DNA from: Streptomyces collinus Tu 365
Lineage (GTDB): Bacteria > Actinomycetota > Actinomycetes > Streptomycetales > Streptomycetaceae
Assembly (NCBI RefSeq): GCF_000444875.1
Contig: NC_021985.1
Coordinates: 2,737,535 to 2,801,534, forward strand
Direction of reading: 5' to 3'
DNA length: 64,000 bases
Shown: positions 8,312 to 16,873 of the stretch, one piece after another
Position numbering within the stretch: position 1 is the first letter of the stretch
Layout: the number at the start of each line of letters is the position of its first letter
Translations under genes and position numbers: made by a program
Notes under the pieces: model-generated
Seen by the model: the letters and a program-made list of their open reading frames with translations, nothing else
What the model was told of the DNA's origin: nothing
Databases searched by the model: none

Positions 8312-9146
8312 TTCGATAGTCCCCTGCCGCTTTCCTGATCATGGCCAGGGACGTCTCCGGTGACAGCGCGACGGCCCTGAGGCGATCGTACGACTTGCGG
8401 TAGTCCCCTACGAGAGCTGGATCATCGATGGTGTCACCGCTGTGCAACGCCTCCGTGTAGAACAGCGGCGGGGCATCAGCGAAGGTCATGATCTTCGCTG
8501 AACCGGTCATGAACGGATGCGCCACGCACTTCCGCAGGAGTACCTGCGAAGTGATCCGGCGCCGATCCGCCAGCTCCACGATCCGATCCAGTTGCTCGGC
8601 CATGTCTTCGGGCTCCAGCAGCGGATCAGTGATCAGCGACTCATGCAGGATCACCCAGTATTCGGGAATCTGGTGATCCACGTCGAAGAGGTCGGCGCGC
8701 GCCATTCGGGCGTTGACCTTGTCTTCCACCTCGGTATCGGGGGACAGCGGGAGGCCCGCCAGAATGACGGCCCTGGCGTACGCCGGAGTCTGCAGCAGCC
8801 CGGGCAGGACAGTGGGGCACCACTCTTCGATGGTCCTGGCGTGCTTCTCCGCCTCCAGGACCTTTTCGAAGTACTCGGCGTGGCCCGCGCGCCGCGCCCT
8901 GCGCACATCCTCGCAGTGACGCTCGAAGTAGCCGTCGGTGCCCAGGATCCGGTCCACGTGCCGGGCCAGGTCCATCGGCATGCGCCGCTTGCCGTGCTCG
9001 ATGTCGCTGAGGTGGGACTTGCCGTAGAAGCTGCCCTCGACCAGCCGTTCCAGCGAGAGACCCGCGGCCTCCCGCTGCCACCTCAACTCCTTGCCGTAGA
9101 AGTCGGGGACGCTGATCGAACCGTCGATGTCCTTGCGTCGGACCAC
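8283..9146 (-). CDS. XRE-family HTH regulator with DUF5753 domain (WhiJ-like)
   Basis: About 287 residues. The N-terminal Cro/CI HTH (about residues 12-70) includes ELRWQREAAGLSLERL and SHLSDIEHGKRRMP. The C-terminal part, from about 95 (WCPTVLPGLLQTPAYARA onward), is the DUF5753 domain typical of WhiJ-like regulators. GTG 9146 follows GGCGGTGAG; an in-frame GTG at 9167 is the alternative. The gene is somewhat less GC-rich than its neighbours. It is divergent from the ATPase gene at 9280 and overlaps the downstream DUF397 gene. Confidence 0.9.
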   Translation of the reverse strand: MVRRKDIDGSISVPDFYGKELRWQREAAGLSLERLVEGSFYGKSHLSDIEHGKRRMPMDLARHVDRILGTDGYFERHCEDVRRARRAGHAEYFEKVLEAEKHARTIEEWCPTVLPGLLQTPAYARAVILAGLPLSPDTEVEDKVNARMARADLFDVDHQIPEYWVILHESLITDPLLEPEDMAEQLDRIVELADRRRITSQVLLRKCVAHPFMTGSAKIMTFADAPPLFYTEALHSGDTIDDPALVGDYRKSYDRLRAVALSPETSLAMIRKAAGDYRNGKGPDRLE

Positions 9147-9279
9147 GTGCTCACCGCCGTAACTCACCGTGCCGTTTCCGCCGCTCGCGTCGCGGACGCG
9201 AGGCGGCTTCCACGGTAGCGAGCGGGGCGACACTCTGTGAGGTGTTCGTAACCCACCGCACAGAAGGCCACGGCCCCCC

Positions 9280-9714
9280 ATGCCCGACCACTCCCCCACG
9301 GCGCCCTTCGAGCTCGCGCTGCTCGCCACCCCCGAGGCGGTACCCGAACTGCGCCGCCGCCTGGGCGCGTTCGACTTCGACGTCCAGCTGTGCGTGACCG
9401 AGTTACTCACCAACGTCCTGGACCACCTCGGCGCGGGCACGCCGGTGACGGTACGGGTCACCGGCACGCCGTACGGCCGCACCCGCGTCGAGGTCACCGA
9501 CCCGGACGCCCGCGCCCTCCCCGTCCTGCTGGCGGCCGCCGACACCGCCGAGTCGGGCCGGGGCCTGGCCCTGATCGACGCACTCGCCCGGCGGTGGGGC
9601 GTGGACCAGGGGCCGGACCACAAGACGGTGTGGTGCGAACTACCCGGCCAGGAAGTCATGAACATGCCCGGAACTGTGGCCTCCACCACGGCGGAAGCGG
9701 TCCCGACCTGGTGA
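9280..9714 (+). CDS. HATPase domain protein (anti-sigma-factor-like)
   Basis: A 144-residue protein with a GHKL ATPase fold. The N box is CVTELLTNVLDH, the G1-like motif is VTDPDAR and the G2-like motif ESGRGLALIDALA precedes KTVWCEL. Members resemble RsbW/SpoIIAB anti-sigma kinases, and in Streptomyces they commonly accompany XRE-DUF397 pairs. Divergence from such a pair here suggests a shared regulatory unit, but its partner is unknown. ATG 9280 is the natural start and shares the 9147-9279 promoter region with the XRE gene. Confidence 0.85.
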   Translation: MPDHSPTAPFELALLATPEAVPELRRRLGAFDFDVQLCVTELLTNVLDHLGAGTPVTVRVTGTPYGRTRVEVTDPDARALPVLLAAADTAESGRGLALIDALARRWGVDQGPDHKTVWCELPGQEVMNMPGTVASTTAEAVPTW

Positions 9715-9723
9715 GATCGCCGG

Positions 9724-10728
9724 GTGCTCGGTCTAATCCTCCGCTTCCTGCCCTTCTGGGTCCGCGAACCTCTCTACATCGTGATCGGGTCCGTCTTCGG
9801 CGTGCGCATCATGTACCTCGCCGTCCACGACCACGACTGGAAGGCGGCCGGGATCGGCACGGTGTTCCTCGTGTTCACCGCGATACGGGTCCACACGGTG
9901 GTCAAGGCGCTCCGCGCACGCCGGAACCCGGGCCCGGCCCCGACGCCGGCAGCCGCTCCGGCTCCGGCTCCGCCCGTCGCCGGGCCGCCGTCCTCCCCTG
10001 CCGCACCGGAGAAGGACCACAACGCATGGGGCCAGGCCCTCGCGGCCTTCGGCGTGTTCGGGGCGCTCGCGGCGGCGATCTGGCTGGGCCCCCACATGCT
10101 CCCGTCCGACGACAACACGACGCACCCCGCCTCGTGTGCGGACTCGAAGGACTCGGAGCACGACAAGCTGCCGAAGGCGTACGCGAGGACGCCCGGGGCC
10201 GTGACCGGTGACGAACTGTGCGAGGCGCTGAACCGCCCGGACCTCGCCCGGCTCCTCGGAACGCCCGGGGAGACCGCGACCACGGCTTCCGGCGACAACG
10301 GCACCGCCGCCCTGACCGACGGGAAGGTCGCCGAGCCGGACGCGCAGGTCTCGTTCGACACGTACAGCGTGAAGCTGTCGGCCACGTACAACCACCTGTC
10401 GACCGCCCAGTACGTGCGGCTGTTCGACATCGCGGGTGACAGGGCCGAGAAGGACGTCAGGACCGTCAAGGTCCTCGGCAGGCCCGCGTTCTTCTCCTCG
10501 GACCCCACCATGAAGATCGAGATCAACTTCGGCGAGGAGCACAAGAGCGCGCCGGTCCAGCAGGGCCCTCTGGCCAGGACGCTGTCCATCGCCCTCGACC
10601 GCAAGGACCGGGGCGGCTCCTACGACCTCACCGTCTGGAGCCAGTCCGGCGCCCTCCCGCCCGACACCGCCCTCGTCGACATCGCCGAGAAGGTCCTCCC
10701 GAGGGTCCTCGAACGGAGCGCCGGCTGA
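9724..10728 (+). CDS. DUF6215-like membrane protein
   Basis: The 334-residue protein has a hydrophobic N-terminal region (about 1-60, probably two membrane segments), a Pro/Ala-rich linker (75-100), a further transmembrane segment (about 107-125) and an extracytoplasmic domain starting near SCADSKDS. That domain contains CEALNRPDLARLLGTP, seen in many Streptomyces proteins provisionally classed as DUF6215. Function is unknown. GTG 9724 begins nine bases after the ATPase gene, so the two are likely cotranscribed. The family name is from memory and less certain than the topology. Confidence 0.7.
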   Translation: MLGLILRFLPFWVREPLYIVIGSVFGVRIMYLAVHDHDWKAAGIGTVFLVFTAIRVHTVVKALRARRNPGPAPTPAAAPAPAPPVAGPPSSPAAPEKDHNAWGQALAAFGVFGALAAAIWLGPHMLPSDDNTTHPASCADSKDSEHDKLPKAYARTPGAVTGDELCEALNRPDLARLLGTPGETATTASGDNGTAALTDGKVAEPDAQVSFDTYSVKLSATYNHLSTAQYVRLFDIAGDRAEKDVRTVKVLGRPAFFSSDPTMKIEINFGEEHKSAPVQQGPLARTLSIALDRKDRGGSYDLTVWSQSGALPPDTALVDIAEKVLPRVLERSAG

Positions 10729-10764
10729 GCCGTTCCGCCCGGCCGGCGCGCCCAGGCCCCCGAC

Positions 10765-11979
10765 TCAGTGGTGCAGCACGCCCGCCTGGTCCGGTACGTG
10801 GGTGGCGACCACGCGCCCCTCGTGGGCGACCTCGTGACGGCGGTCCACCGCCCAGGCCACCCCCGCCACCCCCAGCCCCAGTACCGCCAGCCCCGCCCCC
10901 GCCGGCGCGGGCGACGTCGGTCCGAAGCCCGCTGCCAGGGCGAGGCCGCCGATCCAGGCTCCGCCGGCGTTCGCCAGGTTGAAGGCCGCCTGGTTGGCCG
11001 AGGAGGCGAGGGAGGGGGCCGTGGCGGCCTTCTCCATGACCATGAGCTGGAGCGGGGAGCCGGTGACGAACGCCGCCATGCCGAGGAGGGCGACGGACAG
11101 GGCCGCGCTCCACTCCGCCCGCATGAGGACCGGGAACAGCAGCAGCACCAGCGCCAGGGAGACGAGGCCGCCGAACAGGGTGCCGCGCAGGGAGTGGTCC
11201 GCGAGGCGGCCGCCGAGGAGGTTGCCGGCCGTCGCGCCGACGCCGAACAGGGCGAGGAGCAGCGTCACGTTGCCCTCCGCGAAGCCCGCCGCTTCCGTGA
11301 GCATCGGGGTGATGTAGCTGTACGCGGCGAAGAGCGCGCCGAAGCCGGCCACCGTGGTGCCCAGGGCCAGCCACACCGGCACCGACCGCAGCGCCGCCAG
11401 TTCGCCGCGCAGACCGGTGGTGGGTGCGGCGGCGCGGTCGTGCGGGATCAGCAGGGCGAGGGACGCGATCGCGGCCAGGCCGATCGCGCTCACGCCGAGG
11501 AAGGTGGCCCGCCAGCCCAGGTGCTGGCCCATCAGCGTGGCGACGGGGACGCCCGCGATGTTGGCGACGGTCAGGCCGAGGAACATCAGGGACACCGAGC
11601 GCGCCTTGCGCTCCGGCGCGACCATGCCGGTGGCCACGACCGCGCCCACGCCGAAGAACGCGCCGTGCGGCAGCCCGCTGAGGAAGCGGGCTGCCAGCAG
11701 GGAGTCGTAGCCCGGGGCGAACGCGGAGAGCGCGTTGCCCGCGACGAACAGGGCCATCAGCCCGATGAGGACGTGGCGGCGCGAGAGGCGCGCGGTGAGC
11801 GCCGCCAGCAGCGGGGCGCCGATGACGACGCCCAGCGCGTAGGCCGAGACGAGGTGTCCCGCGGTGGGGATGGCGAGGTGCAGGTCGTCCGCGACGTCGG
11901 GGAGCAGTCCCATCATCACGAACTCGGTGGTACCGATGCCGAAGGCGCCGACGGCCAGGGCGAGCAGGGCCAGGGGCAT
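10765..11979 (-). CDS. MFS efflux transporter, DHA1 family (AraJ/CmlR-like)
   Basis: The 404-residue protein has about twelve transmembrane helices. It opens with FGIGTTEFVMMGLLPDVA, the hallmark of the AraJ/YdhP/chloramphenicol-efflux group, and has the motif A region ALTARLSRRHVL between helices 2 and 3. It presumably exports small hydrophobic compounds or sugars by proton antiport; the substrate cannot be read from sequence. The ATG lies some 35 bases after a palindrome at 12017-12034 that may control it. It is convergent with the DUF6215-like gene. Confidence 0.88.
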   Translation of the reverse strand: MPLALLALAVGAFGIGTTEFVMMGLLPDVADDLHLAIPTAGHLVSAYALGVVIGAPLLAALTARLSRRHVLIGLMALFVAGNALSAFAPGYDSLLAARFLSGLPHGAFFGVGAVVATGMVAPERKARSVSLMFLGLTVANIAGVPVATLMGQHLGWRATFLGVSAIGLAAIASLALLIPHDRAAAPTTGLRGELAALRSVPVWLALGTTVAGFGALFAAYSYITPMLTEAAGFAEGNVTLLLALFGVGATAGNLLGGRLADHSLRGTLFGGLVSLALVLLLFPVLMRAEWSAALSVALLGMAAFVTGSPLQLMVMEKAATAPSLASSANQAAFNLANAGGAWIGGLALAAGFGPTSPAPAGAGLAVLGLGVAGVAWAVDRRHEVAHEGRVVATHVPDQAGVLHH

Positions 11980-12016
11980 GGGGTGCCTGTGCCTTTCGAG
12001 GAGAGCGGAGTTCCGT

Positions 12017-12034
12017 CCAGTGTATGTTCACTGG
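12017..12034 (-). promoter_or_regulatory. Palindromic operator before the DHA1 MFS gene
   Basis: CCAGTG (12017-12022), six bases, then CACTGG (12029-12034) form a perfect inverted repeat. Outer bases GTTCCG ... CGGAAC extend the symmetry with one bulge. Its place about 40 bases upstream of the transporter start fits a repressor operator. The regulator is not identified. Confidence 0.5.
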
Positions 12035-12070
12035 CGGAACAAAGTCTCCCCGGCTCGGTATTCCGGCGGG

Positions 12071-13150
12071 TTACGAGGACGTGTCGAGCTGCACACGCGC
12101 GGCCACCGGCAGGTGGTCGCTGCCCGTGCGCGGCAGCGTCCAGGAGCTCTCCGGCTCGACGCCCCGGACCATGATCTGGTCGATCCGCGCCATCGGGAAG
12201 GACGCCGGCCAGCTGAACCCGAAGCCGCTGCCCACGGCGCCCTGCGTGGAGCGCAGCTGGGAGGTCACACCGTTGAGCGAGCGGTCGTTCATCGTGCCGT
12301 TCAGGTCGCCGAGCAGCACCACCCGCTTCAGCGTCTCGTCGGCGATCGCCTCGCCGAGCGCGTCGGCGCTCTTGTCGCGCTGCCGGGCGGTGAACCCGGC
12401 CTCCATCTTCACGCGGACCGAGGGCATGTGGGCGACGTACACCGCGAGCGGGCCCTCGGGGGTGGCGACGGTCGCGCGCATGGCGCGCTTCCAGCCGAGC
12501 TTGATGTCGACCGCCTCGACGCCGCTCATCGGGTACTTGCTCCACAACCCGACCGTGCCGACGACCGCGTGGTACCGGTACGTCGACGCGAGCGTCCGCT
12601 CGTACACCGGGACGGCGGACGCGGGCAGTTCCTCCAGCGCCAGCAGCTGGGCCCCGGAGGAGGCCACGTCCCGGGCGGTCGTGGCCGGGTCGGGGTTGTC
12701 CGCGTTCACGTTGTGGGTGGCCACCATCAGGTCGCCGCCGGTGCCCTGCTTGTCGGTGAGCAGACCGCCGAAGAGGTTCAGCCACACGATGCCGGGGAGC
12801 AGGACCGCGATCAGCGCGGTCGCCGATTTGCGCAGCACGCCGAGGACCAGCAGCACCGGGATGGCCAGCCCCAGCCAGGGCAGGAACGTCTCGCTCAGAC
12901 TGCCCAGGTTGCCCACCCGGTTGGGGATGTGCGAGTGCAGCAGCATCACCAGGGCGAGCAGCAGCGCGAGGACGGCGAGGACGGCTCCTCTGCGCCAGAC
13001 GCGCGGATCGCCGCGCCAGCCGTGCAACAGGCGCCGCACCAGGCGTCGGAGCCGCGATCCCGGTCGCTCGGGCCCCGAGCCGCCGTGGTCCGTCTCCGTC
13101 ACGTACGCCTGCCGCGCCATACCGTCTGCCTCACTGCCTGCCGTGCCCAC
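12071..13150 (-). CDS. Membrane-anchored endonuclease/exonuclease/phosphatase family protein
   Basis: The 359-residue protein has a basic cytoplasmic N-terminus, three transmembrane helices (about 55-75, 85-105, 107-130) and an extracytoplasmic EEP-fold domain from about 140. Catalytic landmarks are THNVNADN, LALEELP (metal-binding Glu), HMPS, LGDLNGT and the closing SDHLPV (catalytic Asp-His). Such proteins may hydrolyse nucleic acids, phosphodiesters or lipids outside the membrane. GTG 13150 has GGGGGGAA five bases upstream; ATG 13120 is an alternative with weaker spacing. Confidence 0.85.
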   Translation of the reverse strand: MGTAGSEADGMARQAYVTETDHGGSGPERPGSRLRRLVRRLLHGWRGDPRVWRRGAVLAVLALLLALVMLLHSHIPNRVGNLGSLSETFLPWLGLAIPVLLVLGVLRKSATALIAVLLPGIVWLNLFGGLLTDKQGTGGDLMVATHNVNADNPDPATTARDVASSGAQLLALEELPASAVPVYERTLASTYRYHAVVGTVGLWSKYPMSGVEAVDIKLGWKRAMRATVATPEGPLAVYVAHMPSVRVKMEAGFTARQRDKSADALGEAIADETLKRVVLLGDLNGTMNDRSLNGVTSQLRSTQGAVGSGFGFSWPASFPMARIDQIMVRGVEPESSWTLPRTGSDHLPVAARVQLDTSS

Positions 13151-13309
13151 CGTCGTTCCCCCCGCGCTCTTCCGACCCTAGGGGATGATCGGCTCCGATC
13201 CCGCCGTCCCGCGACGGCCGTACGGAAGACGAGGACGAACGGGGCGGCGCCGGGGGTTCCGGTTACCCCCGACACCGCCCGGATCTGTGACGAAACGCGC
13301 ACATACGCG

Positions 13310-13939
13310 CTACGGGGCTGTCGAGCTGACGGGCCGTAGGCCGGCCAGGACCGTGTCGACGATCTCCTCCGCGAGGCCCTCGGGCAGCTCGGCGTCCGGG
13401 CGCATGACGGAGCGCACCAGCATGGGGCCGACGAACATGTCGTTGACCAGCTCCAGGTCGACGTCCGGCCGCAGTTCGCCGTCGCGCAGCCCCCGGCGCA
13501 GCACGTCCATGCCGATCGCGCGCCGGGGCGCTATGACGCTGGCGTGGTAGGCGGCCCAGATCCGGGGGCTGGACTTCATCTGGGCGTACACGTTGTGCAG
13601 GATCACCGAGGATCGGGTGGCGAGACCGCGCCGGCGCAGGCTCTCCAGCAGGACGACGAGGTCGTCGCGCATGGAGGTGCCCGGGAGTTCGGGGTCCGGG
13701 GGTTCGGCGGCGCGCACGACGTCGACGAACAGTTCCTCCTTGCCGCTCCAGCGGCGGTAGATGGTGGCCTTGCCGACGCCTGCCGTGCGGGCGACGCGCT
13801 CGATGGAGAGCTCGGCGAGGGGCACGCCCTCCTCCAGGAGCTGCATCACGCCCTCGATGATGGCTCGTTCCACGGCCTCACTGCGCGGTCGTCCCCGCGC
13901 GGGCCCGTCCGGCCGCGGCCGGCTTTCGGCAAGGCTCAC
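13310..13939 (-). CDS. TetR-family regulator of the adjacent DHA2 pump
   Basis: A 209-residue TetR protein. The HTH (about 35-75: LSIERVARTAGVGKATIYRRW) is canonical and the C-terminal domain contains VILHNVYAQMKSSPRI. GTG 13939 follows AAAGGA with eight-base spacing. It lies 75 bases downstream of the DHA2 transporter on the same strand, so the pair is probably one operon driven by the promoter at about 15650. A palindrome there (15625-15645) is its likely autoregulatory operator. Confidence 0.88.
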   Translation of the reverse strand: MSLAESRPRPDGPARGRPRSEAVERAIIEGVMQLLEEGVPLAELSIERVARTAGVGKATIYRRWSGKEELFVDVVRAAEPPDPELPGTSMRDDLVVLLESLRRRGLATRSSVILHNVYAQMKSSPRIWAAYHASVIAPRRAIGMDVLRRGLRDGELRPDVDLELVNDMFVGPMLVRSVMRPDAELPEGLAEEIVDTVLAGLRPVSSTAP

Positions 13940-14014
13940 TCGTCCGTCCTTTCGCTGCGCTGCGGGAATTGTCCCGCAGCCGCCTCCTTCCCCCGTGGAG
14001 TGGTGCCGGAGCGG

Positions 14015-15601
14015 TCAGTCCTTGACGGTGACCAGTTCGGCTTCCTTCTTGTCCGCCTGGCCGGCCGGCGGCCTGCCCGGCAGCCACAGGGCGGTGACCA
14101 CGGCGCCGACGAGCGCGACGCCCGTGCCGCACAGGGCGGTGACGTGCATGGCGTGCAGGAAGGCGTCGTTGGCGGGCGTGATCAGGCCCTGGCCGCGCGC
14201 GCCGAGCTTCTCGGCGATGCCGAGGGTGGCCTCGATGGACTCGCCGGCGGTGTCGCGCAGGCCGGGCGGCAGCAGGCCGAGCCTGCCCTCGATGCCGTTG
14301 CGGTAGGCGGTGGAGAGCACCGAGCCGAGCACGGCGATGCCGAGGGCGCCGCCGACCTGGCGGAAGGTGTTGCTGAGCGCGGAGGCGGAACCGGCCTTCT
14401 CGCGGGGCAGGGCCTGCATGATGACGACGGAGGTCGGCGTCATGATGTGCGCCATGCCGGTGCCCATGAGGAAGAAGATGATCTCCAGCAGCCAGATCGG
14501 CGTGTCGGTCTCGAAGGTGGCGAAGGAGGCCAGCATCGCGGCGATCAGCACCAGGCCCGCCGTGGTGGTGGCCTTGTTGCCGAACCGCTCGACCACCAGC
14601 CGGGCCCGCGGCGCGAAGATCATCTGGGCGGCGGCCAGCGGCAGCATCAGCACGCCGGACTCCAGCGGCGAGTAGCCGCGCACGCTCTGGGTGTAGAAGA
14701 CGGAGAAGAAGGTGACGCCCATGAGCGCGAAGAAGACCAGCGCGATGGCCGCCATGGCCGCCGAGAACACCTTGTTCTTGAAGTAGGTGACGTCGAGCGA
14801 CGGGTGGTCGCTGCGCTTCTCGTGGATGACGAAGGCGGCGAGGACGGCGAGGCCGGCGATGATGGTCGCCAGCACCTTGGCGTCGGTGAAGTCGGCCAGT
14901 TCACCGCCCTTGATGATGCCGTAGACCAGCAGGACCAGGCCGACGACGGACAGCACCACGCCGACGGGGTCGAGCCGGCCCGGGTTCGGGTCGCGGGAGT
15001 CGGGCACCAGCCACACCATCAGGGCGAGCGCGACGATCACGATCGGCACGTTGATGAGGAAGACCGAGCCCCACCAGAAGTGGTCGAGCAGGGCGCCGCC
15101 GGTGATCGGGCCGATGGCGATGGCGAGGCCCACGCCGCCCGCCCAGATGCCGATGGCCTTGGGCTGCTCCTCGCGCTCGAAGACGTTCATCAGCACCGCG
15201 AGGGTGGCGGGCATCACGAAGGCGGCACCGAGGGCCATCAGGGCCCGGAAGGCGATGAGCTGGGCCGGGGTGCCGGACTCGGCGGCCAGGGCGGAGCCGA
15301 GGCCGAACACGACGAGACCGCCGAGCAGGACCTTCTTGCGGCCGAGGCGGTCGCCGATGAGTCCGGCGGTGAACAGCAGGCCGGCGAAGACGAGCGTGTA
15401 GGAGTTGATCGCCCACTCGATCTGGCTCTGGGTGGCGCCGAGGCCGGTGGGCGCCGGGGTGGAGATCGTCTTGATGGCGACGTTCAGGATCGAGTTGTCG
15501 AGCACCACGATGAGCAGGCTCAGCATCAGCACGCCGAGGATCGCCCAGCGGCGCCGGTGCACCGCTTCCGGTATCCGGGAGGCAGGGACGGAAGTTGTCA
15601 T
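14015..15601 (-). CDS. MFS drug efflux transporter, DHA2 (14-TMS) family
   Basis: The 528-residue protein shows the DHA2 pattern of fourteen helices. Motif D1 [13 protein letters not shown] is in helix 1, motif [14 protein letters not shown] follows helix 2 and motif C-like [23 protein letters not shown] is in helix 5. It resembles EmrB/LfrA exporters of dyes, antibiotics and fatty acids. ATG 15601 is chosen because a TAAGAT -10-like element and an operator lie just upstream. The TetR gene follows on the same strand. Confidence 0.92.
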   Translation of the reverse strand: MTTSVPASRIPEAVHRRRWAILGVLMLSLLIVVLDNSILNVAIKTISTPAPTGLGATQSQIEWAINSYTLVFAGLLFTAGLIGDRLGRKKVLLGGLVVFGLGSALAAESGTPAQLIAFRALMALGAAFVMPATLAVLMNVFEREEQPKAIGIWAGGVGLAIAIGPITGGALLDHFWWGSVFLINVPIVIVALALMVWLVPDSRDPNPGRLDPVGVVLSVVGLVLLVYGIIKGGELADFTDAKVLATIIAGLAVLAAFVIHEKRSDHPSLDVTYFKNKVFSAAMAAIALVFFALMGVTFFSVFYTQSVRGYSPLESGVLMLPLAAAQMIFAPRARLVVERFGNKATTTAGLVLIAAMLASFATFETDTPIWLLEIIFFLMGTGMAHIMTPTSVVIMQALPREKAGSASALSNTFRQVGGALGIAVLGSVLSTAYRNGIEGRLGLLPPGLRDTAGESIEATLGIAEKLGARGQGLITPANDAFLHAMHVTALCGTGVALVGAVVTALWLPGRPPAGQADKKEAELVTVKD

Positions 15602-15624
15602 GCGTCCGAGCCTACGACCATTCC

Positions 15625-15650
15625 GATACGGAACCGTCTCGTATCTTAAT
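15625..15650 (-). promoter_or_regulatory. Promoter and TetR-type operator of the DHA2-tetR operon
   Basis: GATACG (15625-15630), nine bases, then CGTATC (15640-15645) form a 21-bp inverted repeat of TetR-operator size. On the minus strand TAAGAT, ending at the palindrome edge, is a good -10. Binding at the palindrome would block transcription start. Binding by the TetR protein encoded at 13310-13939 is inferred from operon position. Confidence 0.55.
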
Positions 15651-15802
15651 TTCTTTACTCGTGCCTTACGCAACGGGGGTTTGGCCGGAGGCGGAAGGGA
15701 TCACAGGGGGTCCCCCTGGCCCCGGACGGCACGAGGTGCCACCATGGAGGCGATCCGGGGACGCCGTGAGGGCGCCTCGAGATGACTGAAGGAGCCGTTG
15801 CC

Positions 15803-16669
15803 ATGACGCAGCTTTCGGCTGCCCAGAACAAGCCCTCCGACGGCAGCAAGGCGCTGTACGGGGGGAAGGGCACACGCCGCATCACCGTCCGCGACATCGC
15901 CCTCGCCAAGGAGCGGGGCGAGAAGTGGCCCATGCTCACCGCCTACGACGCGATGACCGCGTCCGTCTTCGACGAGGCCGGCATCCCGGTCATGCTGGTC
16001 GGCGACTCGGCGGGCAACTGTCACCTGGGGTACGAGTCCACCGTGCCGGTGACCCTCGACCAGATGACCATGCTGTCGGCGGCCGTCGTCCGCGGCACCA
16101 GCCGCGCCCTGATCGTCGGCGACCTGCCCTTCGGCTCCTACCAGGAGGGTCCGGTGCAGGCGCTGCGCTCGGCGACCCGGCTGGTCAAGGAGGCCGGGGT
16201 CGGCGCGGTCAAGCTGGAGGGCGGCGAGCGGTCGCACGAGCAGATCCGGCTGCTGGTGGAGTCCGGCATCCCCGTCATGGCGCACATCGGGCTGACCCCG
16301 CAGTCGGTCAACGCGATGGGCTACCGCGTGCAGGGGCGCGGCGAGGAGGCCGCCCAGCAGCTGCTGCGCGACGCCAAGGCCGTGCAGGACGCGGGCGCCT
16401 TCGCGGTCGTGCTCGAACTCGTGCCGGCGGAGCTGGCCGCCGAGGTCACGCGGGTGCTGCAGATCCCGACGGTGGGCATCGGCGCCGGTCCGGAGACGGA
16501 CGCGCAGGTCCTCGTGTGGACCGACATGCTCGGGCTGACCTCCGGCCGGGTCCCTAAGTTCGTCAAGAAGTACGCGAACCTGCGCGAGGTCATGACCGGC
16601 GCGGTCAAGGAGTTCGCGCAGGACGTCGTCGGCGGGACCTTCCCGCTGGAGGAGCACTCCGTCCACTAG
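15803..16669 (+). CDS. panB: 3-methyl-2-oxobutanoate hydroxymethyltransferase
   Basis: The 288-residue enzyme transfers a hydroxymethyl group from 5,10-methylene-THF to alpha-ketoisovalerate, giving ketopantoate for pantothenate/CoA synthesis. Family motifs: LTAYDAMTASVFDEAGI, metal-binding VGDSAGNCHLGYESTVPVTL, GDLPFGSYQ, KLEGGE, HIGLTPQSVN and ELVPAELAAEVT. Length fits type I PanB. I chose ATG 15803 because GAAGGAG is seven bases upstream; an in-frame ATG at 15782 lacks an RBS. A hairpin terminator follows. Confidence 0.96.
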   Translation: MTQLSAAQNKPSDGSKALYGGKGTRRITVRDIALAKERGEKWPMLTAYDAMTASVFDEAGIPVMLVGDSAGNCHLGYESTVPVTLDQMTMLSAAVVRGTSRALIVGDLPFGSYQEGPVQALRSATRLVKEAGVGAVKLEGGERSHEQIRLLVESGIPVMAHIGLTPQSVNAMGYRVQGRGEEAAQQLLRDAKAVQDAGAFAVVLELVPAELAAEVTRVLQIPTVGIGAGPETDAQVLVWTDMLGLTSGRVPKFVKKYANLREVMTGAVKEFAQDVVGGTFPLEEHSVH

Positions 16670-16688
16670 ACCACCGCGGCAACACCCC

Positions 16689-16726
16689 GGCAGCCCCGCT
16701 GATCGTCCCCCGTCGGCGGGGCTGCC
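16689..16726 (+). terminator. Terminator after panB
   Basis: GGCAGCCCCGC (16689-16699) pairs exactly with GCGGGGCTGCC (16716-16726) around a 16-base loop and is followed by CCTTTCCC. It lies 20 bases after the panB stop. Confidence 0.8.
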
Positions 16727-16800
16727 CCTTTCCCGTGGGCGCGGCCCCGGGGGGGCACAGGCCGGGTCCGCGGGCGCAGCAGCCCGGTGCGGCGTGACCG

Positions 16801-16850
16801 CTGTCGGCCGGCTGTCGGCGGCTGTAGGCGGGCTGTCGGTGGTTTGTCGG
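16801..16850 (+). promoter_or_regulatory. Array of five CTGTCGG heptamers (SARP-type activator site)
   Basis: CTGTCGG at 16801, 16812 and 16833, CTGTAGG at 16822 and TTGTCGG at 16844 are direct repeats spaced 11, 10, 11 and 11 bases, one helical turn each. SARP activators (ActII-ORF4, DnrI, AfsR) bind such heptamer repeats ahead of a weak -10. Here CACCGT (16861-16866) lies seven bases before the exporter start at 16874 and could be that -10. A SARP gene is encoded just beyond the exporter operon. Binding is inference. Confidence 0.55.
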
Positions 16851-16873
16851 CGGACGCTGGCACCGTCTTCGGC

